This document shows, one piece after another, positions 44,076 through 51,560 of a stretch of 64,000 bases of DNA (positions within the stretch are counted from its first letter, which is position 1; the number at the start of each line of letters is the position of its first letter). Source of the DNA: Candidatus Acidiferrales bacterium (GTDB lineage: Bacteria > Acidobacteriota > Terriglobia > Acidiferrales > UBA7541); the NCBI GenBank assembly GCA_035934015.1, contig DASYYH010000003.1:310001-374000 (forward strand), read 5' to 3'. The translations under genes and the position numbers were made by a program. The notes below the pieces were generated by a model. It was not told the DNA's origin. It was given only the letters and a program-made list of their open reading frames with translations, and ran no database searches.

Positions 44076-44636
44076 ATGACAAAGACTCTACGAATTGGAC
44101 TCGCGGGCCTGGCTGCACTGTGCTTGAGCGGGGCTGCGCTGGCAGCGCCGCCGTCGCGCTATCTGCACGTAAGGGTCGACGACGCATCCAATCAGGAAAA
44201 GGTGCGGGTCAACATCCCGCTGTCACTGGTTGAAACGGTGCTTCCAGCCATCAATCATGGGCAATTTCACGGCGGCGAAATCGACTGCGGCGATTTGCGC
44301 GCGAATGGCGTCGATTTGCGGATGATTCTGGATGCCGTGAAAAACACTCCGGACGGCGAATTTGTGACGGTACAGGCGCCGGACAAGGATGTTCGCGTAG
44401 CCAAATCGAATGGCAACCTTCTTGTGCACGTGATCGACAAGAACGAGAAAAAGAAGGTGGACGTGACGATTCCGTGGGCCGTAGCACAGGCGCTTAGTTC
44501 CGGCAGCGACAAGCAGATTAACATCGAAGCCGCGATCGAAGCTTTGGAAAAGGCCGGAGACACGACGCTTGTGACCGTGGCGGATGAGGACCAAACCGTG
44601 CGCGTGTGGATCGATTCGCGCAATACGGCCGACTGA
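44076..44636 (+). CDS. Secreted protein of unknown function (first of a tandem pair)
   Basis: A 186-residue exported protein I do not recognise. Signal peptide about 1-24 (ending LAAPP). The body has a repeated beta pattern: HVRVDD, VRVNIPLSLVETVLP, then GEFVTVQAPDKDVRVAK, LLVHVIDKNEKKKVDVTIP and TTLVTVADEDQTVRVWID. Its neighbour 44675-45112 has the same order of segments (for example PDG-x-x-V-x-V and D-x-x-E-x-x-x-V-x-V-P), so the two are paralogues. The ATG at 44076 is preceded by AGGAGG, part of which lies in a hairpin. It is not recognisably an enzyme. Confidence 0.75.
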   Translation: MTKTLRIGLAGLAALCLSGAALAAPPSRYLHVRVDDASNQEKVRVNIPLSLVETVLPAINHGQFHGGEIDCGDLRANGVDLRMILDAVKNTPDGEFVTVQAPDKDVRVAKSNGNLLVHVIDKNEKKKVDVTIPWAVAQALSSGSDKQINIEAAIEALEKAGDTTLVTVADEDQTVRVWIDSRNTAD

Positions 44637-44674
44637 GCGGCGCTGCCGCCTCGTGCAGCGAAGGAGGAGCGCAG

Positions 44675-45112
44675 ATGATACTGCTCGCCAAAATCGGATT
44701 GGGATTTGTTGGCACCGCGCTCGTCGCCGGAGCTGTGGTCTCGAGCGAAGGATTCATTCACGTGAAAGTCAACGAAGTGCGCGCCGACGGGCACCATATT
44801 TCGCTTCTGGTGCCCGCGATGCTCGTGCCCTTGACCTTGGAAATGGTGCCAAAGCATTACCTGAAGCCCGCGGCGCAAAATCTGCAGCCCTATATGCCCG
44901 TCGTGGACGCGGCACTCTCAGGACTAGCGAACTGCCCGGATGGGACGCTGGTAGAAGTGACGGATCACGAACAACACGCCACGGTGGTGAAGCAGGGTGG
45001 GTCAATTATAGTTGACGTACAAGACCCGGAGGAAACGGTGCACGTGGCTGTGCCGCTGCGCGCGACGCGAAATGCGATTCATGAAATCGCGGACGCAGAC
45101 GGAACGATTTAG
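44675..45112 (+). CDS. Secreted or membrane-anchored protein, paralogue of the preceding one
   Basis: A 145-residue protein with a short hydrophobic N-terminus (MILLAKIGLGFVGTALVAGA) that may be an uncleaved anchor. The rest repeats the pattern of the upstream gene: HVKVNEVRADGHHISLLVP, CPDGTLVEVTDHEQHATVVKQGG, IIVDVQDPEETVHVAVP. The start at 44675 is backed by AAGGAGG. The gap to the upstream stop is 38 bases, with small hairpins in it (GCGGC/GCCGC at 44637-44649). No known family, but clearly co-evolved with its neighbour; both look like beta-rich extracytoplasmic binding proteins. Confidence 0.75.
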   Translation: MILLAKIGLGFVGTALVAGAVVSSEGFIHVKVNEVRADGHHISLLVPAMLVPLTLEMVPKHYLKPAAQNLQPYMPVVDAALSGLANCPDGTLVEVTDHEQHATVVKQGGSIIVDVQDPEETVHVAVPLRATRNAIHEIADADGTI

Positions 45113-45116
45113 AAGC

Positions 45117-45144
45117 AGTGACGAGTGGCAAGTGACGAGTGACC
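45117..45144. repeat. Tandem heptamer array (4 x 7 bp, AGTGACG-like)
   Basis: AGTGACG, AGTGGCA, AGTGACG, AGTGACC, starting 5 bases after the paralogue's stop codon. Reverse-complemented, the core CACT matches the array at 27031-27058. Confidence 0.7.
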
Positions 45145-45288
45145 AGAAAGAGCACTCGTGCGCCGAAAACGAAGTGCGGCTCTCCCCTGAAGGGAAGTAC
45201 CAGAGGGGCTTAAGGCGGCATGGGACGCGTTACGTTATGGCTGTCTTGCCGTTGGAGATGGCCGACGGCTATTTACGAGGCAAAACCC

Positions 45289-46071
45289 TTAGGACTGAGC
45301 TTCCTTGGCCGGAATCCAGTAAACCTCTTCGCGGATGGATTCCTTGGGAAAACCGCGGCGGCGAAGAATTCCCTTGCTGTTGTCGATCATTTGCGGATGA
45401 CCGCAGAGATAGACGGAAGTATTCGAAGCGCTAAGACCCCAAGCGTCGGCGTATTTGCGCACTAAATCTTCGACGCGGCCTGTTTCCCCCTTCCAATCAC
45501 CATCCTCCCACGGGCGGCTGATGCTGGCGACATAGGTCAGCCAAGGAAAGGCTTTGGCGACTTTTTCGAATTCCTCACGATAGCCGAATTCGTGCGAGCG
45601 GCTCGCGGCATTGATGACATAGAGGTGATGCTCGCCGCCAAATTTGCCCTCGCGAGCGTCCTTTTCGAGCGAGCGGATGTAGCTCACAAAAGGCGCGACG
45701 CCGGTGACGGTGCAAAGCAGAAGATGATTCATGCGTCCGCTTTTCGTGTCCAGTGTGAAGCGGCCCTTGGGAACTTTGCGCATGGCCAGTTCATCGCCGG
45801 GATGAAGTTTATAGAGCAAAGGAGTCAGCTCACCCTGCGGGACAAGCTCGATGAAAATCTCCAGTTCAGGCTCGTGCGGAGCAGAGACAATTGAATAGGC
45901 ACGCTCGACGAGTTTCTGTTTCTGCGGGTCTTCTACGCCCAGTGTGGCGTACTGGCCAGGCTGAAAGCGGAATTCGCCACCGGGATTGATGCGAACCATC
46001 CAAAGGTCTGGTGCGATATCGGCACGATGCGTGACTCGCGCGCGATAAAACTTATCTGGCGGCAAATTCAT
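45289..46071 (-). CDS. fpr: Ferredoxin-NADP+ reductase family protein
   Basis: Soluble flavoprotein of about 260 residues that shuttles electrons between NADPH and a ferredoxin or flavodoxin. FAD motif RAYSIVSAP, the FAD-binding segment around VPQGELTPLLYKLHPGDEL, the NADPH site TVTGVAPFVSYIRSL, and a C-terminal segment with VYLCGHPQMID. The ATG at 46071 (MNLPPDKFY) has AAGG in front; an upstream in-frame start would add 26 residues. Lies directly downstream of a strong terminator. Confidence 0.92.
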   Translation of the reverse strand: MNLPPDKFYRARVTHRADIAPDLWMVRINPGGEFRFQPGQYATLGVEDPQKQKLVERAYSIVSAPHEPELEIFIELVPQGELTPLLYKLHPGDELAMRKVPKGRFTLDTKSGRMNHLLLCTVTGVAPFVSYIRSLEKDAREGKFGGEHHLYVINAASRSHEFGYREEFEKVAKAFPWLTYVASISRPWEDGDWKGETGRVEDLVRKYADAWGLSASNTSVYLCGHPQMIDNSKGILRRRGFPKESIREEVYWIPAKEAQS

Positions 46072-46120
46072 CGCAACCTTTTTACCGGAAGTGAGGCCAA
46101 CTGGCGAGGAGTTTTTCGCA

Positions 46121-46154
46121 GAAAAAAAGAGGCGCTTGACGAGTGTCAAGCGCC
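46121..46154 (-). terminator. Rho-independent terminator of the 46186 gene
   Basis: On the minus strand, a perfect 10-bp stem (arms 46145-46154 and 46131-46140, 4-nt loop) is followed by TCTTTTTTTC. It ends the 46186-46872 gene and stands 50 bases before the start of the ferredoxin-NADP reductase gene, so that gene needs its own promoter. Confidence 0.9.
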
Positions 46155-46185
46155 CCGGAAATCCACGAGCCAGCCGAATTGGAAT

Positions 46186-46872
46186 CTACGGCTGCGGAGG
46201 ACGACCCATACCCATCGGGTTGAAGGGCTGAGGGGTACCAGTGATTTTATCCTTTGCATCGGTGACAGACTTGACCATGACCATCGTTGTACGTCCTTTG
46301 TCTGAGACGGACTTGACCAATCCATAGGGGCCCCCGGCATTGGGAGCGAGCCATGCGTCGCCGGATCCGTCTTTGGCGCGGAAATGTTCGCAGTCGAAGG
46401 TGCCAGCCGGAGTGGTTACGGTTTCCTTGCCAAGGTCTTCGGCGTTCTTGCGATAATCAACGACTTTAGGTTCATCCTGCGAACTCATCCTTTGAGTCAT
46501 CATGTCGGGCATGAGCATGGGAGGCTGGCCGGGCATCTGGATGACGGCGCGCCTGAGAGTCAGAGTGTCACCGTCGCGGGAGAACAGGTCCTTAATGATT
46601 ACTTCGCCTTGCCCCTCGCCGTGGCGGGCGGTCATAGAGATTTCCAGCCAATACGCGTCGCTGCCATCGACGGACTCCTTTCCGACGATAGCGACGTCTA
46701 CATTTCTCTTCGTGCCGTCCGAATACTGCATTTCGTAGGTGGCACCGGCGCCGACTACGGGATTCCAGACGCCGGCGACTGACGGCATACGGATTCGAAA
46801 CTGAGCGCTGACCGAGCCAGCCACCAAAGTCAAAAGAGCAATCGCGGACGCGGTTTGCAGGAAACGCTTCAT
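46186..46872 (-). CDS. Secreted protein of unknown function (DUF4412-like)
   Basis: Exported protein of about 228 residues with a signal peptide (MKRFLQTASAIALLTLVAGSVSAQ). The body has repeated beta-strands: GAGATYEMQYSDGTKRNVDVAIVG, YWLEISMTARHGEGQGEVIIKDL, GTFDCEHFRAKDGSGDAWLAP and GPYGLVKSVSDKGRTTMVM. The layout is like DUF4412-type lipoprotein/LolA-like folds, but I cannot name a family with certainty. The ATG at 46872 has GAGGAGG upstream. A strong terminator follows it. Confidence 0.75.
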   Translation of the reverse strand: MKRFLQTASAIALLTLVAGSVSAQFRIRMPSVAGVWNPVVGAGATYEMQYSDGTKRNVDVAIVGKESVDGSDAYWLEISMTARHGEGQGEVIIKDLFSRDGDTLTLRRAVIQMPGQPPMLMPDMMTQRMSSQDEPKVVDYRKNAEDLGKETVTTPAGTFDCEHFRAKDGSGDAWLAPNAGGPYGLVKSVSDKGRTTMVMVKSVTDAKDKITGTPQPFNPMGMGRPPQP

Positions 46873-46991
46873 AAACTTCCTCCTCAAGAGGCAACGATAT
46901 TGTGATAGGGGCCGTGACTTCGAGTAACACGGGCCGATGACCAGAACTGGATCAGCGATACTTCCACAGCAGAGCTTGGACTGGAAACGTT

Positions 46992-47786
46992 CTAAAAGTC
47001 CTGTCCTTTTTCGTCCACCATCTTGCGCGTATCAAACGTATTGTGCAGGTCGAGACCTTTCACTTTGCAGACAAACTCGAGACCCTTCTCCTGGGCAGAA
47101 GCCACGTCCTGGCCGCTGGCCGTTTTTTTCGGGAAGAAGAATATCAGGTTGGCGGTTTTGCCGTTGGCCCCTTGCTGGATTTGGATCTTGATTGGCGCAA
47201 TCTTCTGCTTCGACTGCTTGCCCTCAAGATAGGAAACGGACTTCAACTGATCTTCCGTGAGACTCTGAAAGGGGGTCATGTCCGGGCCGAGAAGGACAAC
47301 TTCATACGCTGTGACCGGCTCCGCGAGAAACTTGGCGCCATCGGCTTCGGACATTTGACCTTTCAAGACCGCTTCCCGGACCAAGGCCTCGCGCATGACG
47401 CGGGATGAGTACCACCGGATATAGAACGGAGTCTGTGGGATCATCCCTTCGGCAGGCTGGTCTCCGGTGTCTGCCGTCCTTCCGTTATTGGGCAACATTG
47501 CGGAGCCCTTCGGCTGGTTCTGGGTGGCACCGTTCTGGTTCCCTGCGGACGCAGCCGCTCCCCCTTCGGACTGAGACTGGCCGGATTGATTCATGTCCTG
47601 AAATTGGGCAGGGCGCCAGCTCGCCGCAACGATCAGACGCTTGCCCCACGGAGAGCTGTTGAGAATCTGATCGAGGTCGTGCTGATCCCACTGCTGATAG
47701 GGCTTGGTTTTCCACGGTTCGTTCGACGCCCAAACCAAGCCCGACAGAATCAGAACACAGAAAACGGCAAGCGCTTTTCTACACAT
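46992..47786 (-). CDS. Secreted GWxTD-like protein (second of a tandem pair)
   Basis: Exported protein of 264 residues. The signal peptide (about 1-20) is followed by EPWKTKPYQQWDQHDLDQIL, a Gln/Asn/Gly-rich linker and a conserved C-terminal part: IRWYSSRVMREAL, LLGPDMTPFQSLTEDQLKSVSYLEGKQS and CKVKGLDLHNTFDTRKMVDEKG. The protein just upstream (47795-48574) has the same sequence plan and the same start EPWKTKPYQQWD, so this is a recent tandem duplication. The pattern resembles acidobacterial GWxTD-type domains. Function unknown; the gap between the pair is 8 bases. Confidence 0.78.
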   Translation of the reverse strand: MCRKALAVFCVLILSGLVWASNEPWKTKPYQQWDQHDLDQILNSSPWGKRLIVAASWRPAQFQDMNQSGQSQSEGGAAASAGNQNGATQNQPKGSAMLPNNGRTADTGDQPAEGMIPQTPFYIRWYSSRVMREALVREAVLKGQMSEADGAKFLAEPVTAYEVVLLGPDMTPFQSLTEDQLKSVSYLEGKQSKQKIAPIKIQIQQGANGKTANLIFFFPKKTASGQDVASAQEKGLEFVCKVKGLDLHNTFDTRKMVDEKGQDF

Positions 47787-47794
47787 AGCCCATC

Positions 47795-48574
47795 CTAGAA
47801 ATCCTCGCCCTTTTCATCAACCATCTTGCGAGTATCGAAGACGTTGTGGAGGTTGAGGCCCTTCAATTTGCATACAAACTCGATTCCCTTCTCCTGCGCG
47901 GAGGCCACGTCGGCACCTCCCGCGGTTTTTCGGGGGAATAAGAATACGAGGCTGTAGGTGATGCCTGCAGGATTCTTGTTCAACCGAATGGTGGCGGGTA
48001 CCACTTTTTGCTTCGATTCTTTCCCTTCCAGGTAAGAATCAGATTTCAATTGATCCTCGTTGAGATTTTGAAAGGGAGTCATATCCGGGCCGAAGACAAT
48101 GATTTCGTAATCAGTGACCGGCTCGGAGAGGAGCTTGGCGCCTTCCGCCTCTGTGATCTTGCCGCCGAGTACCGCTTCGCGGGCAAGGGCCTCACGGATG
48201 ACGCGCGAGGAGTACCAACGGATATAGAACGAGGTCTTCGGTGAAACGGCATTGGAGGAATTGTTGGTCGAGCCGACCGAATCCATGCTTCTGTCCGGCG
48301 GCGCAGTATCGGGCATGCCGCCCTTTTGAGTGTTCATGTGGCTGCGGAGCTCGACATTTTGGTCGCTCTGAGCCATTACGGCTGGAGACGATCCGTTGGA
48401 TTTCCAATTCACATCGACTTGGACTTTCTTAGCCCAAGGAGAATCGTTGAGAATGATCTGGATGTCAGATTTGTCCCACTGCTGGTAAGGCTTGGTCTTC
48501 CAAGGTTCGTCGGCCGCCCACAAAAGACTGGCTAGAATAAGTAATGCCGCAGGGACGAAAATTTTCTTGTGCAT
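47795..48574 (-). CDS. Secreted GWxTD-like protein (first of a tandem pair)
   Basis: Exported protein of 259 residues, paralogue of 46992-47786. Signal peptide (MHKKIFVPAALLILASLLWA) then EPWKTKPYQQWDKSDIQIIL, a polar linker of about 60 residues and the conserved C-terminal part IRWYSSRVIREAL, VFGPDMTPFQNLNEDQLKS and FVCKLKGLNLHNVFDTRKM. Both pair members share the last segment almost exactly, and both linkers vary. No known catalytic motif. Probably an envelope protein specific to this phylum. Confidence 0.78.
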   Translation of the reverse strand: MHKKIFVPAALLILASLLWAADEPWKTKPYQQWDKSDIQIILNDSPWAKKVQVDVNWKSNGSSPAVMAQSDQNVELRSHMNTQKGGMPDTAPPDRSMDSVGSTNNSSNAVSPKTSFYIRWYSSRVIREALAREAVLGGKITEAEGAKLLSEPVTDYEIIVFGPDMTPFQNLNEDQLKSDSYLEGKESKQKVVPATIRLNKNPAGITYSLVFLFPRKTAGGADVASAQEKGIEFVCKLKGLNLHNVFDTRKMVDEKGEDF

Positions 48575-48673
48575 GACTTGCTTTTGCCCTTTCGGCCGCC
48601 CCAGTCGGCAAGATAAACGCTGCGGGATTGCGTGGCGCGAATTCCGACAGCGATATTCCTATAGATAGCAGAT

Positions 48674-49711
48674 TTAGCGAGGGCGCGCAATCGGGATGGC
48701 GTCAAGACGGGAGTTACCCGGTGGCGTGGCCCCCGACATGCGCTCAATGCGATACACGGGAAGCTGGTGCGCTTCGAAATAGTTGCGCATCATCAACTCG
48801 CCGAGAAGCCCAACAGAGAGGAACTGAAATCCGAAGAGGCACAGCAGCAAGCCAAGAATCAAAAGAGGACCGTGCTGGACGAAGAGTTGCGCTCCGCGGA
48901 ACACTTTGTCGATGAACAAAAACCCGAGAATGGAACCGCCAGTCAAAAAACTGATAACGCCGACGGGCCCGAAAAACTGCAAAGGGCGCGCCATATAGCG
49001 GAGGAGGAATCGAATGGTGATCAAGTCGAAGAAAACACGCGAGGTTCGAGAAATACCATAATGCGATTTGCCCTCGGGGCGAGGAATATTGCGAATGGGA
49101 ACCTCGATGACCCTGGCGCCGTTCAGCGACGCCAAAGCCGGGATGAAACGATGCAATTCGCCATAGAGGCGCACGTCCTTGATCGTTTCGCGACGATACA
49201 CCTTGAAAGTCGTACCAAAGTCGTGGATGTTCACGCCGGAAAGTTTGGCCATCGCCCAGTTCGCAACCCGCGAAGGGACGCGGCGGAAGAAAAAATTATC
49301 GACACGCTTCTGACGCCATCCGCTGACGATATCGCAATCGGAAGATTCAAGGGCATCGATCATCCGAGGGATATCGGCGGGATCGTGTTGCAGGTCGCCA
49401 TCCATGGACAGGATGATCTCGCCCGCTGCGTAATCGAAACCAGCGGCCAAGGCTACGGTCTGCCCGTAATTCTTCTTCAACCGGAGAAAAGTGACCCGCG
49501 GATCTTCTTGTGCCAAATCGGAGAGGATTTGCGGCGTAGCATCGGAGCTATGGTCGTCAACAAAGATAAACTCGACGGGATCATAGTGACCTGTCATCAC
49601 CTCGGAGAGGCGACGATGCAGTTCGCGGATGCTCCCTTGCTCGTTGAGCATGGGGATGACCACAGAGTATTTGGGAGGTGTCGTAGCGATCTGGCGCATG
49701 GCGTTGCTCAA
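48674..49711 (-). CDS. Family 2 glycosyltransferase, dolichol-phosphate-mannose-synthase-like
   Basis: Membrane-bound glycosyltransferase of 345 residues: GT-A domain (about 10-235) with VVIPMLNEQGSI, the metal motif FVDDHSSD and SMDGDLQHDP, then two C-terminal membrane helices (about 255-330). It resembles enzymes that load a sugar onto undecaprenyl phosphate (DPM1/ArnC/GtrB). The start overlaps the stop of the ChbG/HpnK gene by 4 bases, so the two are co-translated and may modify a lipid-linked sugar. ATG at 49711 or 49699 could be the start. Confidence 0.88.
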   Translation of the reverse strand: MSNAMRQIATTPPKYSVVIPMLNEQGSIRELHRRLSEVMTGHYDPVEFIFVDDHSSDATPQILSDLAQEDPRVTFLRLKKNYGQTVALAAGFDYAAGEIILSMDGDLQHDPADIPRMIDALESSDCDIVSGWRQKRVDNFFFRRVPSRVANWAMAKLSGVNIHDFGTTFKVYRRETIKDVRLYGELHRFIPALASLNGARVIEVPIRNIPRPEGKSHYGISRTSRVFFDLITIRFLLRYMARPLQFFGPVGVISFLTGGSILGFLFIDKVFRGAQLFVQHGPLLILGLLLCLFGFQFLSVGLLGELMMRNYFEAHQLPVYRIERMSGATPPGNSRLDAIPIARPR

Positions 49712-50577
49712 AGTTGGCGAAAATCAATCAGCTGTATTTTATGCTTCTTCACTGCATCTGACACAGATGCATCGACCAAACCTTTCAATTCCGTTTCGCG
49801 CTCCCTCTTCAGGCGAGTCGCTGAGCCTTCCAAGTCCTGGTCATACTCGCCCGGGTGACACATGAGCTCGCTGGTTCCCTCGGGCAGCGAAGCTGCGGTA
49901 TCTATAATCGCCAGAATGGCCTGCCGATTCAATGCCCCCGTTGCGGCAACACCCCAGAAGTAATCAGGGGAGCGCAAACCATGCGAACGGGAAAGTTCAT
50001 CAAAGCGGCCTTCCCAGCGACGAGCAGCGCGAGCCAACGCGCGTTGCTTCCAAGATGCCTTCCTGCGAGCGCGCGGCCGCGGAGGTGCGCCGGTGCTCTC
50101 AAATGGCCTGCGAATTCGCGTAATGCCGTGTTCGCCGGCTACGACCATGAGAGCTTCCATGACCTGCGGATGGCAATGCGTATGCTTGTGCGAGTCAAGA
50201 TGGGTGATTTCGATACCGGCGGACCTTACGCGCTCAATTTGAGCGCGGATCTCCTGCCGAATGTCTTCTTTTCGGATTCGATTCGTCGTCAATTTCGCGA
50301 CGAGAATTGCCAAAGATGAAGGAAGATTCCCATTAGCGTCCGAAAGAGAGCTCCGTCCTTGCATGCGGGAGACGGCTTTGCCGCCAACCAAGACCAAGTG
50401 ACAGCCGACTCCGAGTTTCGGATTGGCGCGGGCAAGCGCGACTGCATCTTCAAAGGCTGAGCCGGAGGCCATGATGGTCGTGCTGGTGAGGATGCCATGA
50501 AGATGCGCGCGAATGATGCCAGCGTTGACGCCGCGCGTGAAACCAAAATCGTCCGCATTGACGATGAGACGTCTCAT
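49708..50577 (-). CDS. ChbG/HpnK family carbohydrate deacetylase
   Basis: A 289-residue enzyme of the YdjC/ChbG fold that removes acetyl groups from sugars; the HpnK subgroup is associated with hopanoid biosynthesis. Metal motif NADDFGFTRGVN at the N-terminus with Asp-Asp, and THLDSHKHTHCHP with two ligand His. Length is normal. It is coupled to a polyprenyl-phosphate glycosyltransferase gene, a pair which in other bacteria builds hopanoid or glycolipid head groups; no hopanoid genes are in the window, so this is inference. Confidence 0.86.
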   Translation of the reverse strand: MRRLIVNADDFGFTRGVNAGIIRAHLHGILTSTTIMASGSAFEDAVALARANPKLGVGCHLVLVGGKAVSRMQGRSSLSDANGNLPSSLAILVAKLTTNRIRKEDIRQEIRAQIERVRSAGIEITHLDSHKHTHCHPQVMEALMVVAGEHGITRIRRPFESTGAPPRPRARRKASWKQRALARAARRWEGRFDELSRSHGLRSPDYFWGVAATGALNRQAILAIIDTAASLPEGTSELMCHPGEYDQDLEGSATRLKRERETELKGLVDASVSDAVKKHKIQLIDFRQL

Positions 50578-50898
50578 TCATTCAAAATTTTCATCTTGTT
50601 GAAGACAAATCATATCACGGAGTAGCTGTGCCGGCGGAGCATGCGCATCCTGGCCGCGACAAATATCCGACGAGCTCTGCGCGTGCCAATCTGCAACGTT
50701 TTTCTTGAGATGCGCCAAGCAGCGACAGATTTCAACAGTTGTGTTGAAAACCTTGTGGAAAATTGTGTTACGCGCATCTTAAACGCGCGCGATTCAAGCG
50801 CCTAATCCTCTTTGCACAAAGTTAGTGCATTCAGCGAAGCCAAGCGAAGCACGCTTCATGGACTCAAGACGAGAAGGAGAGCAACAGAAAAGGCAGTT
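50578..50898. other. 321-base gap with no gene seen
   Basis: Between the ChbG/HpnK start and the end of the carboxypeptidase-like gene I see no reading frame that I believe in. It contains one DnaA-box-like string (TGTGGAAAA near 50754) and a repeated AGCGAAGC (50835-50850), neither of which I would call functional. Confidence 0.4.
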
Positions 50899-51324
50899 TC
50901 AGTACCAATGGTAAGGCGGTTGCATGGTGATGTTGATTGTCATTTTGTCTTTGTCGAGGACATAATACTGGCCAAAGGGCTTCCATCCGTCCTTCACAAC
51001 TTGGATCATGATTTTCTTTTGCGGGACATCCTTCACTCGGGTAATCCCTTTGAGGTCCGTCTTCAAGTCCAGCTCAATCTGCTCTGGATGCCGAAGGAAA
51101 CGCGGCTCATCGTAGCGGACATAGACGCTGGCGTTGTCAATTGGCACGGCCTTGGGCGCACCTGTGATGATAATCTTGAGGTCAGTAACGGCATCCTTTG
51201 CATCGCCGGCGCTCTTTGAAGGCTTCGCCGAAGACTGAGCGAGAGAGGCTCCTGCTGCTAACGCAAAGAAGAGCACGGGAAGGGCGGCGTTTCGGAAAAA
51301 CGATCGCATTGGAAGATTTTTCAT
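50899..51324 (-). CDS. Secreted carboxypeptidase-regulatory-like (beta-sandwich) protein
   Basis: Exported protein of about 142 residues. The signal peptide (MKNLPMRSFFRNAALPVLFF region, ending SLAQ) is followed by a beta-sandwich pattern: KIIITGAPKAVPIDNASVYV, IELDLKTDLKGITRVKDVPQ and IMIQVVKDGWKPFG, which resembles the CarboxypepD_reg/PEGA folds of envelope proteins. The ATG at 51324 and one at 51309 are both possible starts; longer frames give an improbable extension. Function unknown. Confidence 0.72.
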   Translation of the reverse strand: MKNLPMRSFFRNAALPVLFFALAAGASLAQSSAKPSKSAGDAKDAVTDLKIIITGAPKAVPIDNASVYVRYDEPRFLRHPEQIELDLKTDLKGITRVKDVPQKKIMIQVVKDGWKPFGQYYVLDKDKMTINITMQPPYHWY

Positions 51325-51560
51325 AACCAATGGCGCGCAGCGCGCGCTGGATATACGCCTAGCGACCCCCGATTGACGGCTGCACATCCTCTGCGATACT
51401 TTCAATCGGCCGTTTACGGCTGTGACGCAAAGTTCGAGGTCCTTATTTCTTTTATACCCGCGGCGGGGATTTCGCAACGGAAATCGAAGCCGCCAATGAA
51501 ACTGTAGGCGGACATTATGCAATTCTCCGCAGCCCATGAAAAGCCAGAGGAGGCTTCGCG

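Noticed and set aside
50730-50780. TGTGGAAAA resembling a DnaA box, as a possible replication origin.
   Set aside because: Only one copy, no dnaA, dnaN or AT-rich unwinding region nearby.
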